Below the pieces are notes generated by a model. The model was not told where the DNA came from. It did no database searches and was given only the letters and a program-made list of their open reading frames with translations. The position numbers and the translations under genes are program-made. A DNA stretch of 64,000 nucleotides from Pseudomonas sp. AN-1 (GTDB taxonomy: Bacteria > Pseudomonadota > Gammaproteobacteria > Pseudomonadales > Pseudomonadaceae), in assembly GCF_034057115.1 (NCBI RefSeq), contig NZ_CP139195.1:3906001-3970000 (forward strand). The letters run 5' to 3'. Positions within the stretch are counted from its first letter, which is position 1. Every line of letters starts with the position of its first letter. Below, piece after piece: positions 34,315-43,760 of this stretch.

Positions 34315-35756
34315 GCCTGCGCCTGAGCGAACTGGCCAGCGCCGGGCGCCGCCCGGCGCTGTCGCTGAGCATCGAGCTGCCCGGCGGCGAACTGCGCCTG
34401 CTGAGTCTGTTGCGCGTGCTGCCGGGGCAGCGCTACGTCGGCGAGGCCGAATGGCAGGGCCGCCGGGTGCTGGCCAAGCTGCTGGTCGGCGCCAGGGCGG
34501 CGCGCCAGCACGCCCGCGAGCTGGACGGCGCGCGCCTGCTGCGCGAGCAGGGGCTGGACACCCCCGAGCTGCTGGCCGAGGGGCTGGTGGCGGGCGAGGG
34601 CGGCTGGCTGCTGTTCGAGTTCCTCGCCGCCGCCGTCAGCCTCGGCAGCGTCTGGCAGGCGGTGGCCGAGCAGCCGCCGCTGTCCGCCGCCCAGCAGGCG
34701 CTGCTCGGCGAGGCGCTGGGCGCCATCGGCCGCCTGCATGCCCGCGGCCTGTGGCAGGACGATCTGCACCTGGACAACCTGCTGCGCTGCCGCGAGCGCC
34801 TGTACCTGATCGACGGCGGCGGCATCCGCGCCCAGCTGGCCGGGCAGCCGCTGGCCCGCGCCCAGGCGCTGCAGAATCTCGGTGTGTTCTTCGCCCAGCT
34901 GCCGGCGGAGCTGGAGCCCTTCATCGACCGCCTGCTGCCGGCCTATCTGCAGGCCAATCCGGCGCATGCGCTGGACGCCAGCGACCTGCGCGAGCCCATC
35001 GCCGCCGTGCGCCGCTGGCGCCTCAGGGACTACCTGAAGAAGCTCGGCCGCGACTGCACCCTGTTCAGCGTGCAGCGCAGCCGCGACGACCTGCGCATCG
35101 TCCGTCGCGACCAGGCCGAGGCGCTGCTGCCGCTGCTGGAGCAGGCGGATGCCGCCATCGGCGCCGGCGTTGCCCTGAAGCAGGGCGGCAGCGCCACCGT
35201 GGCGCGCGTCGAGCTGGCCGGCCGGCCTGTGGTGATCAAGCGCTACAACATCAAGGGCCTGGGCCACTGGCTCAAGCGCTGCTGGCGGCCCAGCCGCGCC
35301 TGGCACAGCTGGGTTGAGGGCAACCGCCTGGAGTTCCTCGGCATCGCCACCCCGCGGCCGCTGGCCATGCGCGAGAGCCGCCGCTTCGGCCTGCGCGGGC
35401 GCGCCTGGCTGATTACCGAACATGCCGGCGGAGAGGATATACTCCGCCGATTCGCGCGCGATGGCAGTCGTCTGCCGCCGGAGAACGAGCTGCAGGCACT
35501 CGAGCGACTGTTCGCCGCCCTGTGCCGCGAGCGCATCGCCCACGGCGACCTCAAGGGCACCAACCTGCTCTGGCAGGACGGCCGCTGGGCGCTGATCGAC
35601 CTCGACGCCATGCACCAGCACCGCTGCCCGCGGCGCTTCGCCAGGGCCTACGCCAAAGACCGCGCCCGCTTCCTGCGCAACTGGCCGGCCGATTCGGCCC
35701 TCTACCGGTTGCTCGACCAACGTTTACCGCAGGTGCCCGGCACCTGCCCTGAATAG
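34311..35756 (+). CDS. Tandem kinase-domain protein of the LPS core locus
   Basis: A 481-residue protein made of two kinase-like modules. The first (residues 1-240) has a lysine in RRVLAKLLVG, the loop WQDDLHLDNLL and LYLIDGGGI. The second (240-481) has a lysine in PVVIKRYNIKG, the loop IAHGDLKGTNLL and WALIDLDAM. Both keep the Asp and Asn needed for catalysis. From memory it corresponds in place and size to PA5006 of P. aeruginosa. It probably phosphorylates core sugars, but acceptors are unknown. The ATG overlaps the previous stop. Confidence 0.82.
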   Translation: MSLRLSELASAGRRPALSLSIELPGGELRLLSLLRVLPGQRYVGEAEWQGRRVLAKLLVGARAARQHARELDGARLLREQGLDTPELLAEGLVAGEGGWLLFEFLAAAVSLGSVWQAVAEQPPLSAAQQALLGEALGAIGRLHARGLWQDDLHLDNLLRCRERLYLIDGGGIRAQLAGQPLARAQALQNLGVFFAQLPAELEPFIDRLLPAYLQANPAHALDASDLREPIAAVRRWRLRDYLKKLGRDCTLFSVQRSRDDLRIVRRDQAEALLPLLEQADAAIGAGVALKQGGSATVARVELAGRPVVIKRYNIKGLGHWLKRCWRPSRAWHSWVEGNRLEFLGIATPRPLAMRESRRFGLRGRAWLITEHAGGEDILRRFARDGSRLPPENELQALERLFAALCRERIAHGDLKGTNLLWQDGRWALIDLDAMHQHRCPRRFARAYAKDRARFLRNWPADSALYRLLDQRLPQVPGTCPE

Positions 35757-35772
35757 ATAGAGGGATACATCT

Positions 35773-37527
35773 GTGGCTCTGACCGTCCTCGGCCTTTCCG
35801 GCGCCCTCAGCCATGACCCGTCCGCCGCGCTGTACATCGACGGCAAGCTGATCGCCGCCGTCGAAGAAGAGCGTTTCGTGCGCGACAAGCACGCGAAGAA
35901 CCGCATGCCCTACGAGTCGGCCAAGTTCTGCCTGGAACAGGCCGGGATCAGGCCGGAAGACGTCGATGTGGTGGCCATTCCCTTCGCGCCGATCAGCCTC
36001 TTCGACAAGGCCCGCTGGCAGTACGCCAAGCGCTACGCCTACGCCCCGGACCGGGCGCTGGACGCCATCCTGTTCGGCAACCGCCGCTACCACCGCTACA
36101 AGAAGCGCATCCAGTGGTGCCTGCAGCAGCTCGGCTTCGACCTCAAGAAGGTCAAGATCGAGCCGGTCGAGCACCACCTGGCCCATGCCTCCAGCGCCTA
36201 CCACTGCTCCGGCTTCACCGAGAAGACCGCGATCATGGGCATCGACGGCAAGGGCGAGTACGCCACCACCTTCTTCGGCTGGGGCGAGAACGGCAAGATC
36301 CACAAGATCAAGGAATTCTACGACCCGGATTCGCTGGGCGGCCTGTACGGCGCGATCACCGAATACCTCGGCTTCGAGATGCTCGACGGCGAGTTCAAGG
36401 TGATGGGCATGGCGCCCTACGGCGACGCTGCCAAGTACGACTTCTCGCGGCTGGCCAAGTTCGAGAACGGCGAGCTGGTGATCAACACCGAGTACGCCAA
36501 CGTCATCGGCTTCCGCCGCTACAAGGAGAACGGCAAGGGCTACTACTTCTCGCCCAAGCTGATCGAGTGGCTGGGCCCGAAGCGCGAGGGCGACATCGCC
36601 GACGATCCCTACATCCACTACGCCGCCGCCATGCAGGCGCTGTTCGAGAAGCTGGCGCTGGAGATGATGGACTTCTACCTGGGCGACATCATCCGCGAAA
36701 CCGGCAAGATCGCCTTCGCCGGCGGCTGCGCGCTGAACGTCAAGCTCAACCAGAAGATCATCGCCCGCGACGAGGTCAGGGAGCTGTTCGTGCAGCCGGC
36801 CTCCGGCGACGCCGGCACCGCGGTGGGCGCCGCCGCCTACGTTTCGGTGGCCCGCGGCGTGCCGGTGGAGAAGATGGAGCACGTCTACCTCGGCCCGGCC
36901 TACTCCAACGAGGACGTGATCGCCGCCTGCGCCCGCCATCCCAACGCGCCGAAGTGGCAGCGCATCGACGACACCGCCCGGCGCATCGCCCGGATCATGG
37001 CCGACGGCAACCCGGTGGCCTGGTTCCAGGGCCGCATGGAGTTCGGTCCGCGCGCCCTCGGTGGCCGTTCGATCATCGGCTGCCCGAGCGTGCCGGGCGT
37101 CGCCGACCGCATCAACGAACAGATCAAGTTCCGCGAGCGCTGGAGGCCGTTCTGCCCGTCGATGCTGGATACCGTGGCGCCGCAGATGCTCAAGGTCGAC
37201 CACCCCAGCCCGTTCATGACCTTCACCTTCGAGGTCAACGAGGAGTGGAAGGAGCGCGTGCCGGAAGTGGTCCACGAGGACGGCACCTCGCGCGCCCAGG
37301 TGCTCGAGCGCCGGCACAATCCGCGCTGGTACGAGCTGATGCTGGAGCTGGAGAAGCTCACCGGCAACGGCGTGTCGCTGAACACCTCGCTGAACCGCCG
37401 CGGCGAGCCGATGGTCTGCTCGCCCACCGATGCGCTGAACATGTTCTACGGTTCGGACCTGCGCTACCTGATCATGGAGGACGTGCTGGTGGTCAAGGAC
37501 GGGATGGACTGGTATGACGCCGTCTGA
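35773..37527 (+). CDS. wapO: Carbamoyltransferase of the LPS core, NodU/CmcH family
   Basis: A 584-residue protein beginning VALTVLGLSGALSHDPSAAL, with the family blocks EEERFVRDKHAKN, VEHHLAHASSAYHCSGF, MGMAPYG, GGCALNVKLNQKI and FGPRALGGRSIIG. Such enzymes make carbamoyl-AMP and transfer the carbamoyl group to a sugar hydroxyl. In Pseudomonas LPS the second heptose carries a 7-O-carbamoyl group, and the P. aeruginosa homologue lies at the same place. The GTG start follows AGAGGGA. It overlaps the next gene by 14 bp. Confidence 0.88.
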   Translation: MALTVLGLSGALSHDPSAALYIDGKLIAAVEEERFVRDKHAKNRMPYESAKFCLEQAGIRPEDVDVVAIPFAPISLFDKARWQYAKRYAYAPDRALDAILFGNRRYHRYKKRIQWCLQQLGFDLKKVKIEPVEHHLAHASSAYHCSGFTEKTAIMGIDGKGEYATTFFGWGENGKIHKIKEFYDPDSLGGLYGAITEYLGFEMLDGEFKVMGMAPYGDAAKYDFSRLAKFENGELVINTEYANVIGFRRYKENGKGYYFSPKLIEWLGPKREGDIADDPYIHYAAAMQALFEKLALEMMDFYLGDIIRETGKIAFAGGCALNVKLNQKIIARDEVRELFVQPASGDAGTAVGAAAYVSVARGVPVEKMEHVYLGPAYSNEDVIAACARHPNAPKWQRIDDTARRIARIMADGNPVAWFQGRMEFGPRALGGRSIIGCPSVPGVADRINEQIKFRERWRPFCPSMLDTVAPQMLKVDHPSPFMTFTFEVNEEWKERVPEVVHEDGTSRAQVLERRHNPRWYELMLELEKLTGNGVSLNTSLNRRGEPMVCSPTDALNMFYGSDLRYLIMEDVLVVKDGMDWYDAV

Positions 37528-38419
37528 GACGCTGATCAGCGTCGTCATTCCGGCCTACAACTATGCCCACCTGCTGCCCCGTGCGCTGGACTCGGTGCTG
37601 GGACAGCTCGCTGACGACGTCGAGCTGATCGTCGTCGACGACGGCTCGCGCGACAACACCGCCGAGGTGCTGGCCGGCTATGCCGCGCGCCATCCGCAGT
37701 TGCGGGCGATCCACCAGGCCAATGCCGGGCCTGCCGCGGCGCGCAACCGCGGCATCCGCGAGGCGGCCGGCCGCTATGTGCTGCTGCTGGATGCGGACGA
37801 CGAGTTGCTGCCCGAGGCGCTGGCGCAACTGCGCCACGCCGTGGCAGCCCGGCCGGATGCCGGCATGTTTCTCGGCGCGCAGGTCTCGGTGTTCGCCGAC
37901 GGCCGCGAGCGTTTGCGCCAGCCCACGCCGGTGCCCGCGCTCGCACCGCCGGAGCTGATAGCTCGCTACCTGTTGCAGAAGCGCATAGCCATATCCCACT
38001 GCTGCTCGCTGTTCCGGCGCGATCTGCTGCTGCAGCGCCCCTATCCGGAAAGCCTGCGCAAGGGGGAGGACATCGCCGTGTTCGCCTACCTGCTGGTGAG
38101 TGCGCCGGTGGTCACCGTCGCTCAGCCGCTGGCACGGATCCACAAGCATGACGACAGCCTGCGGCACAATCGCGACCGTGAGGAGGAGAATGCCCTCGGC
38201 ATCGTCCGCGAGGTGTTCGCCAGCCTGCCGGCCGAGTGCCAGCCGCTGCGCCGTCGCTATACCGCCCAGCGTTATCTGTCGCTGTTTCGCATCGCCCAGG
38301 CCGACCGCGATCCTGCGGCGGCCCGGCGCTTCTACGCGTGCGCGCTGCGCCTGAGTCCGCTGCAGGCCCTGCGCTGGGGCTACCTGCGCAAGGCGTTGCG
38401 ACTGTTGGTGAGGAGGTGA
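37514..38419 (+). CDS. Family 2 glycosyltransferase
   Basis: A 301-residue GT2 enzyme. It has the GT-A start ISVVIPAYNYAHLLPRALDS, VDDGSRDNTAEVL, and the metal-binding YVLLLDADDELLPEAL. It probably adds an outer-core sugar at the cytoplasmic face of the inner membrane. The ATG lies within the end of the carbamoyltransferase gene and the following gene starts within 3 bp of its stop, so it is part of the same operon. Donor and acceptor cannot be inferred. Confidence 0.88.
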   Translation: MTPSETLISVVIPAYNYAHLLPRALDSVLGQLADDVELIVVDDGSRDNTAEVLAGYAARHPQLRAIHQANAGPAAARNRGIREAAGRYVLLLDADDELLPEALAQLRHAVAARPDAGMFLGAQVSVFADGRERLRQPTPVPALAPPELIARYLLQKRIAISHCCSLFRRDLLLQRPYPESLRKGEDIAVFAYLLVSAPVVTVAQPLARIHKHDDSLRHNRDREEENALGIVREVFASLPAECQPLRRRYTAQRYLSLFRIAQADRDPAAARRFYACALRLSPLQALRWGYLRKALRLLVRR

Positions 38420-38421
38420 GC

Positions 38422-39390
38422 GTGCGAGTGTTGGTCCTGACCGCCGAGCCGCGGCTGCCGGATTTCAAGTCCCTGTATGCGAGCCTGGCCAGCCATCTGG
38501 AAGTCGATCTGCGCATCCTGCAGAAGGAGCAGCAGCGCGACCTGAAGAGCTACCTGCGGCAGATTCCCCTGGCCGGTTACGAGCGCATCCTGCTCGATCT
38601 GCCGTTCAAGAACGTCTACCGGCAGACCCGCCTGCTGGCGCGCCTGCCGCATCTCACGATCTACGAGCAGGACGCCTGCCAGAACTACCTGGACAGTTCG
38701 CGCTGGAAGGGCAAGTTCAGTCGTTTCTACCGGCGACTGCCTGGCGCACGCATCGTGGTGACCGGGGCGTCGGTCGCTCGCCGGCTGGCCGCCGAAGGGT
38801 TCGATGCCACCTTCATTCCCAAGGCCTACGATCCGCAGGATGTGTTCCTCGAGGAGCGGGGGCCGCGCGATATCGAGTTGGGCTTCATCGGGCGGACGTC
38901 CAGCGGCGCCTATGCGGGCCGCAAGGCCCTGCTCGACAGCCTGGCGGCATGCGAGCCGCTGCAGTTGCTGCGCAGCGAGCCCGGCGACGCCTACCGCCAT
39001 CTGCTCAACCGCATCCGCTTTTTCGTCAGCGCCGATGTCGGTCTGAACGAGTACATGGCCAAGAACTTCGAGGCCATGGCCTGCGGCTGCGTCCTGCTGG
39101 CCTGGCGCCAGGGGGAGGAGGAGCAGGCGATCGGTCTGGAGGAGGGGCGGCACCTGCTGCTCTATTCGTCCCTCGATGAATTGCGCGGGCATCTGGAGCG
39201 GCTGCGGAGCGATCCGGCACTGGCCGAGCGCATCGCTCTGGAGGGGCGGCAGTTCGTCGAGAGCCGGCTCGGCTTTCCCGCGCTGGCCGCCCGCCTGGCC
39301 GATGAGTTGCGCAGGCCCAGGCCGGCACGGCCTGTCGCGCCGTCGCGCTGGGCGTGGCTGCGCGCATTGCTCAAGGGGGGGAATGCCTAG
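38422..39390 (+). CDS. Core glycosyltransferase, Ssg-like (GT-B)
   Basis: A 322-residue protein beginning MRVLVLTAEPRLPDFKSLY, with IYEQDACQNYLDSSRWKGKF and a GT4-like C-terminal segment NEYMAKNFEAMACGCVLLAW. Place in the operon and flavour suggest Ssg (PA5001 in P. aeruginosa), a cell-surface sugar transferase affecting phage sensitivity and motility; this link is from memory. GGAGG at 38412-38416 favours the GTG at 38422 over the one at 38416. Confidence 0.78.
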   Translation: MRVLVLTAEPRLPDFKSLYASLASHLEVDLRILQKEQQRDLKSYLRQIPLAGYERILLDLPFKNVYRQTRLLARLPHLTIYEQDACQNYLDSSRWKGKFSRFYRRLPGARIVVTGASVARRLAAEGFDATFIPKAYDPQDVFLEERGPRDIELGFIGRTSSGAYAGRKALLDSLAACEPLQLLRSEPGDAYRHLLNRIRFFVSADVGLNEYMAKNFEAMACGCVLLAWRQGEEEQAIGLEEGRHLLLYSSLDELRGHLERLRSDPALAERIALEGRQFVESRLGFPALAARLADELRRPRPARPVAPSRWAWLRALLKGGNA

Positions 39391-40265
39391 TGCGGCAAGC
39401 AACGGATGATCCGCTGGTGACGGTGATAGTGCCGTCCTACAACCATGCTCCCTACGTCGAGGCCTGTATCGAGAGCATCCTCGGGCAGACCTACCCGAAC
39501 ATCGAACTGCTGGTGATCGACGACGGCTCGACGGACGACAGTGTCGAGCGGATCCGACGCTTGCAGGAGCGGCATGGTTTCGATTTCCGGGTGCAGCGCA
39601 ACCAGGGGTTGCTGAGCACGCTGAACGACGCCTTGCAGCGTGCCCGCGGCGTCTATTTCGCGCCCTTTGCCTCCGACGACGTGATGCTCCCCGAGCGCAT
39701 CGAGCGCCAGGTGCGCCACCTGCAGGCGCACCCCGAGGTGGCGATCTGTGCCGGCAACGTGCAGGCGATCGATCCCGAGGGGCGCCTCGTCGGCAAGCCG
39801 CGCTCCTCCGGAGCGACGCGGCGCCTGGATTTCGACAGCCTCTTCCTGGGGACCCAGGCCGGCGCACCGGCGCCCACGCTGCTGCTGCGCCGCGATGTCG
39901 CCCTGGCGGTGGGCGGCTACGATCCGTCGATCCGCATCGAGGATCTGACCATGCAGCTCAAGATGGCGAGGGCGGGATACTTCGTGGACGTGCTCGGCGA
40001 TGTGCTGGCGCTCTACCGCACTCACCCGGAGAACATGCACAGGAACCTGCGCTTCATGCTCGACGAGGGGCTGAAGATCTATGCGCTGTTCGCCGACCAC
40101 CCGGCCTACCGGCGGGTATGCATGGCGCATCGCAATTCCATCCTGCTCAAGGCGGCGAAGCTGGACAAGCCGCTGGCCTGGGAGATTCTCCGGCAGATCC
40201 CACCGGCGCACTGGACGCGCAAGACTCTGCGCGCGCTGTTGCGTCTCCTGCTGGCGCGCCGCTGA
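39390..40265 (+). CDS. Family 2 glycosyltransferase, WapR-like
   Basis: A 291-residue GT2 enzyme with VTVIVPSYNHAPYVEACIES, VIDDGSTDDSVERIR and the metal-binding FAPFASDDVMLPERIERQV. Its place after the Ssg-like gene fits WapR, the rhamnosyltransferase that completes the O-antigen-capped core in P. aeruginosa, but the donor is not proven. The GTG shares a base with the previous TAG stop and follows a purine-rich AAGGGGGG. It is the last gene of the conserved core operon before the accessory region. Confidence 0.75.
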   Translation: MRQATDDPLVTVIVPSYNHAPYVEACIESILGQTYPNIELLVIDDGSTDDSVERIRRLQERHGFDFRVQRNQGLLSTLNDALQRARGVYFAPFASDDVMLPERIERQVRHLQAHPEVAICAGNVQAIDPEGRLVGKPRSSGATRRLDFDSLFLGTQAGAPAPTLLLRRDVALAVGGYDPSIRIEDLTMQLKMARAGYFVDVLGDVLALYRTHPENMHRNLRFMLDEGLKIYALFADHPAYRRVCMAHRNSILLKAAKLDKPLAWEILRQIPPAHWTRKTLRALLRLLLARR

Positions 40266-40318
40266 CCGGCGTGTCCGGCGTCACGCGTGTTGTTCGACGT
40301 TGAGTTGACGAGGTCGGA

Positions 40319-40888
40319 ATGAAGATATTGAAGTGGTACCAGCGCCTGCGTATCTGGTTTTATCGCCGCCTGTCGACCAACCGGCCGCATCTGCAGGGCT
40401 GCAAGATGCGCCAGCCGCTGATGTGTGCCGGCAAGGGGCGCATAGCCCTGCAGGGCGTGCAGCTCGGCTACTGGCCTTCGCCCGGCTTTCTCAATGGCTG
40501 CATCTACATCGAGGCGCGCGAGGCGAGCGCGCAGGTCAGCATCGGGGCGGGGACCATTCTCAACAACAATGCGGCGATCATCGCCGAGAAAGGGCGTATC
40601 GATATCGGCCGCAACTGCCTGATCGGCCGCAACTTCAGCGTGGTCGACTCCGACTTCCATGGCCTGAGTGTGGCCGAGCGGCGCTCGGGCGTGCACTCGA
40701 CGGCGGATGTGCGCATCGAGGACGAGGTGTTCATCGGCAACGACGTGACCCTGCTCAAGGGAGTTTCCGTCGGCTACGGCGCGGTGATCGGCAGTGGTGC
40801 GGTGGTGGTGCGCGATGTCGAGGCGAACGCGGTGTACGCGGGCAATCCGGCTCGACTGATTCGTCGTCTGGACGAGCCGGATCGCTAG
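40319..40888 (+). CDS. Hexapeptide-repeat sugar O-acetyltransferase
   Basis: A 189-residue left-handed beta-helix acyltransferase. Repeats run from about residue 60 to 175 (IYIEAREASAQVSIGAGTIL; IDIGRNCLIGRNF; VRIEDEVFIGNDVTLLKGVS), with the likely catalytic His in VDSDFHGLS and a typical end AVYAGNPARLIRRL. It likely acetylates a core or O-chain sugar with acetyl-CoA. A GAGG site precedes the ATG. It follows the WapR-like gene by 53 bp and converges on the nucleotide-sugar operon. Confidence 0.85.
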   Translation: MKILKWYQRLRIWFYRRLSTNRPHLQGCKMRQPLMCAGKGRIALQGVQLGYWPSPGFLNGCIYIEAREASAQVSIGAGTILNNNAAIIAEKGRIDIGRNCLIGRNFSVVDSDFHGLSVAERRSGVHSTADVRIEDEVFIGNDVTLLKGVSVGYGAVIGSGAVVVRDVEANAVYAGNPARLIRRLDEPDR

Positions 40889-40891
40889 ACC

Positions 40892-40919
40892 GGGCCTGCA
40901 GGGACGAGCCCTGCGGGCC
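40892..40919. terminator. Possible hairpin terminator between convergent acetyltransferase and fdtB
   Basis: GCAGGG (40898-40903) pairs with CCCTGC (40909-40914), extended by outer GGCC-type pairs. There is no clear T-run, so termination is uncertain. Confidence 0.35.
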
Positions 40920-40926
40920 GGGGGCT

Positions 40927-42030
40927 TCAGGCGCGGAACGCGTTGACGCTGCGGATGACCTGCTCCGCCTCCTCGAGGCTCAGCGTCGGCCCCATGGGCA
41001 GGCTCAGCACTTCCCGGTGCATGGCTTCGGTCAGCGGCAGCTCGAGGGGGCCCCAGTCGCGATAGGCCTGCTGGTGGTGCGGCGGGATCGGATAGTGGAT
41101 GAGCGTCTGGATGCCCTGGTCGGCAAGGTGGCGCTGCAGGGCTTCGCGTTCGCCACAGCGGACCACGAACAGATGCCAGACGTGTTGCTCCTCCACCGCG
41201 CAGTCCGGTAGCCGGATGGCCGGGTTTTCGATGCCCTGGCGATACAGGCGGGCGATCAGCCGGCGATGCTCGGTCTGGGCATCCAGGTGCTTGAGCTTGA
41301 CCCGGAGCAGGGCGGCCTGGATCTCGTCGAGGCGACTGTTCACGCCCTGGTAGAGGTTCTTGTACTTCTCGTGCGAGCCGTAGTTGCGCAGGGCGCGCAG
41401 GGTCTGCGCCAGCTCGTCGTCGCTGGTGGTGATGGCGCCGGCATCGCCCAGGGCGCCGAGGTTCTTGCCCGGATAGAAGCTGAAGCCCGAGGCATGCCCC
41501 CAGTTGCCGGCCCTGCGGCCGCTCAGGCTGGCGCCATGGGCCTGGGCGGAGTCCTCCAGCAGCAGCAGGCCATGCTCTTCGGCGATGCCCTGCAGGGCCG
41601 GCATGTCGGCCAGTTGCCCGTACAGGTGAACGGCGAGGATGGCGCGGGTTTTCGCGGTGATGGCGGCGCGGGTCCGCTGCGGGCAGAGGTTGTAGCTGCC
41701 GGCATCCGGCTCGACCAGGACCGGGGTCAGGCGATTCTCGGTGATGGCCAGGATGCTGGCGATGTAGGTGTTGGCGGGGACGATGATCTCGTCGCCTTCC
41801 TTGAGCTTGCCCAGTTCCTTCCAGGCGCGCAGGGTCAGGGTCAGGGCATCCAGGCCGTTCGCCACGCCGATGCAGTGTCCGCTGCCGCAGTAGGTGGCGA
41901 ACTCGGTCTCGAAGCGGGAAAGCTCCTGCCCGGCGATGTACCAGCCCGAGTCGATGACCCGGGTGCAGGCCTCGATCAGTTCCTCGCGGCAGGTGGCATT
42001 GATTTTCTGCAGATCCAGGAAACTGATCAT
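40927..42030 (-). CDS. fdtB: dTDP-3-keto-6-deoxyhexose 3-aminotransferase
   Basis: A 367-residue DegT/DnrJ/EryC1 aminotransferase. The PLP lysine is K189 in [13 protein letters not shown] and the pyridine-binding Asp is D160 in [11 protein letters not shown]. Beside an FdtA-type ketoisomerase and a hexapeptide acetyltransferase, it should aminate the 3-keto sugar to dTDP-3-amino-3,6-dideoxy-hexose. FdtB makes the galacto (Fuc3N) form and QdtB the gluco (Qui3N) form; sequence reading alone does not decide. Last gene of the operon, start next to the fdtC stop. Confidence 0.87.
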   Translation of the reverse strand: MISFLDLQKINATCREELIEACTRVIDSGWYIAGQELSRFETEFATYCGSGHCIGVANGLDALTLTLRAWKELGKLKEGDEIIVPANTYIASILAITENRLTPVLVEPDAGSYNLCPQRTRAAITAKTRAILAVHLYGQLADMPALQGIAEEHGLLLLEDSAQAHGASLSGRRAGNWGHASGFSFYPGKNLGALGDAGAITTSDDELAQTLRALRNYGSHEKYKNLYQGVNSRLDEIQAALLRVKLKHLDAQTEHRRLIARLYRQGIENPAIRLPDCAVEEQHVWHLFVVRCGEREALQRHLADQGIQTLIHYPIPPHHQQAYRDWGPLELPLTEAMHREVLSLPMGPTLSLEEAEQVIRSVNAFRA

Positions 42031-42491
42031 TGCTCGATGTACCTGATGATTCTGGCCGGGTTGCCGACAACCACGGCGTTGTCCGGAACGTCCCTGGTCA
42101 CCACGGCCCCGGCCCCGACCATGGCATTGCAGCCGATGGTGATGCCTGGCAGCAGGGTGGCGTTCGCGCCGATGCTGGCGCCCTTTTTCACGGTGATGCC
42201 GGCGAAGCTGTCGGGGTAGACCTTGGAGCGCGGCAGGGGATCGTTGGTGAAGGTCGCGTTGGGGCCGACGAAGACGTTGTCCTCGATGCGCGTGCCGTCC
42301 CACAGGAACACGCCGGATTTTATCGTGACGTTGTCGCCGACGATCACGTCGCCTTCGATCAGCGTGTGCGCGCAGATGTTGCAGTTCGCGCCGATGCGGG
42401 CTCCCGCCAGCACGACGCTGTACTGCCATATCCGGGTGTCCTTGCCGATGCTGGCAGTCTGGACGTCGGAAAGGGGATGGATCTTAGGCAT
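42027..42491 (-). CDS. fdtC: dTDP-3-amino-3,6-dideoxyhexose N-acetyltransferase
   Basis: A 154-residue hexapeptide-repeat protein ([71 protein letters not shown]). It is of the WbpD/FdtC/QdtC type that acetylates amino groups of nucleotide-linked sugars; the [10 protein letters not shown] block is typical of these N-acetyltransferases. It should give the 3-acetamido sugar. The start overlaps fdtA by 8 bp and the stop overlaps the fdtB ATG. Confidence 0.86.
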   Translation of the reverse strand: MPKIHPLSDVQTASIGKDTRIWQYSVVLAGARIGANCNICAHTLIEGDVIVGDNVTIKSGVFLWDGTRIEDNVFVGPNATFTNDPLPRSKVYPDSFAGITVKKGASIGANATLLPGITIGCNAMVGAGAVVTRDVPDNAVVVGNPARIIRYIEQ

Positions 42492-42888
42492 TTCGCGTCA
42501 GCTCCAGGAAGGCGGGGTAGCTTCTGATGTAGTCGGATTCGTCGTAGTGGTCGCTGGCGAGGACGAGCAGTACGCAGTCGCTGCTGAAGTCGTGCATCTC
42601 GTGCCAGATCATCCGGCCGATGCGGATCGCCTTGTCGGGGGCGTCGAGCCAGACCTCTTCCCGGCTGACGCCGTCGTCCATGAGCATGCGGCAGCGGCCG
42701 GACACGCAGATGGCGATCTGTTCCAGCTGCCGGTGGGCATGGAAGCCGCGGGAGATTCCCGTCACCGTATCGGTCAGGTAGTAGACCCGCTTGATGTCGA
42801 AGGGGATGTTCCTTCCGCCTTCGAGTGCGACCAGCTTGCCGCGCTCGTCGCCCATCACCTTGAGTTCGATCAGCTCGGTCAGGCTCAC
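42484..42888 (-). CDS. fdtA: dTDP-4-keto-6-deoxyglucose 3,4-ketoisomerase (FdtA/QdtA type)
   Basis: A 134-residue single-cupin protein of the WxcM-like ketoisomerase family. It carries [19 protein letters not shown] and the active-site region [18 protein letters not shown]. It moves the keto group of dTDP-4-keto-6-deoxyglucose from C4 to C3, the first committed step to Fuc3N or Qui3N. FdtA and QdtA differ in C4 stereochemistry and I cannot tell them apart by eye. The GTG start overlaps the rmlA stop (GTGA). Confidence 0.87.
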   Translation of the reverse strand: MSLTELIELKVMGDERGKLVALEGGRNIPFDIKRVYYLTDTVTGISRGFHAHRQLEQIAICVSGRCRMLMDDGVSREEVWLDAPDKAIRIGRMIWHEMHDFSSDCVLLVLASDHYDESDYIRSYPAFLELTRNA

Positions 42889-43760
42889 TTGCTGTTCTCC
42901 CGGGCGATGGACAGAAGGTACTGGCCGTAGCTGCTCTTGCTCAGGGAGTGGCCGATGCGCTGCAGTTCCTCGACGCTGAGCCAGCCGTTATGAAAGGCGA
43001 TCTCTTCCAGGCAGGCGATCTTGTAGCCCTGGCGCTTCTCGATGGTTTCCACGAAGTGCGCCGCCTCCAGCAGGCTTTCATGGGTGCCGGTATCCAGCCA
43101 GGCGAAGCCGCGGCCGAGCAGTTCGACGTTGAGACTGCCGCGCTGCAGGTAGACCTGGTTGATGCTGGTGATCTCCAGTTCGCCGCGCGCCGAGGGCTTG
43201 ACCTGCCTGGCGATCTCCACCACCTGGTTGTCGTAGAAGTACAGGCCGGTGACGGCGAAGTTCGATTTCGGGGCGTGCGGTTTTTCCTCGATCGAAATGG
43301 CGCGCCTGTCGGCGTCGAACTCGACCACGCCGAAGCGCTCGGGGTCCTTGACCTGATAGCCGAACACGGTGGCGCCGCTGCTGCGCTGGGCCGCCTTGCG
43401 CAGCATGGGACTGAAGCCCTGGCCATAGAAGATGTTGTCGCCGAGCACCAGGCACACCGAGTCGTCGCCGATGAACTCCTCGCCGATGATGAAGGCCTGG
43501 GCGAGACCTTCGGGGCTGGGTTGCACGGCGTAGCTCAGCCTCACGCCGAACTCGCTGCCGTCGCCGAGCAGGCGCTGGAAGCTGCCGATGTCCTCGGGGG
43601 TGCTGATCAGCAGGATGTCGCGAATGCCTGCCAGCATCAGCACCGAGAGCGGATAGTAGACCATCGGCTTGTCGTAGATCGGCAGCAACTGCTTGGACAC
43701 GCCCTTGGTGATGGGGTAGAGCCGGGTGCCGGAGCCGCCCGCCAGGATTATTCCTTTCAT
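42885..43760 (-). CDS. rmlA: Glucose-1-phosphate thymidylyltransferase
   Basis: A 291-residue nucleotidyltransferase starting [20 protein letters not shown], with [29 protein letters not shown] and [20 protein letters not shown]. It makes dTDP-glucose from dTTP and glucose-1-phosphate, feeding RmlB and then the FdtA branch. Its partner gene rmlB lies at the other end of the operon, separated by the GDP-sugar genes. The ATG overlaps the stop of the upstream transferase gene (TGATG). Confidence 0.94.
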   Translation of the reverse strand: MKGIILAGGSGTRLYPITKGVSKQLLPIYDKPMVYYPLSVLMLAGIRDILLISTPEDIGSFQRLLGDGSEFGVRLSYAVQPSPEGLAQAFIIGEEFIGDDSVCLVLGDNIFYGQGFSPMLRKAAQRSSGATVFGYQVKDPERFGVVEFDADRRAISIEEKPHAPKSNFAVTGLYFYDNQVVEIARQVKPSARGELEITSINQVYLQRGSLNVELLGRGFAWLDTGTHESLLEAAHFVETIEKRQGYKIACLEEIAFHNGWLSVEELQRIGHSLSKSSYGQYLLSIARENSK

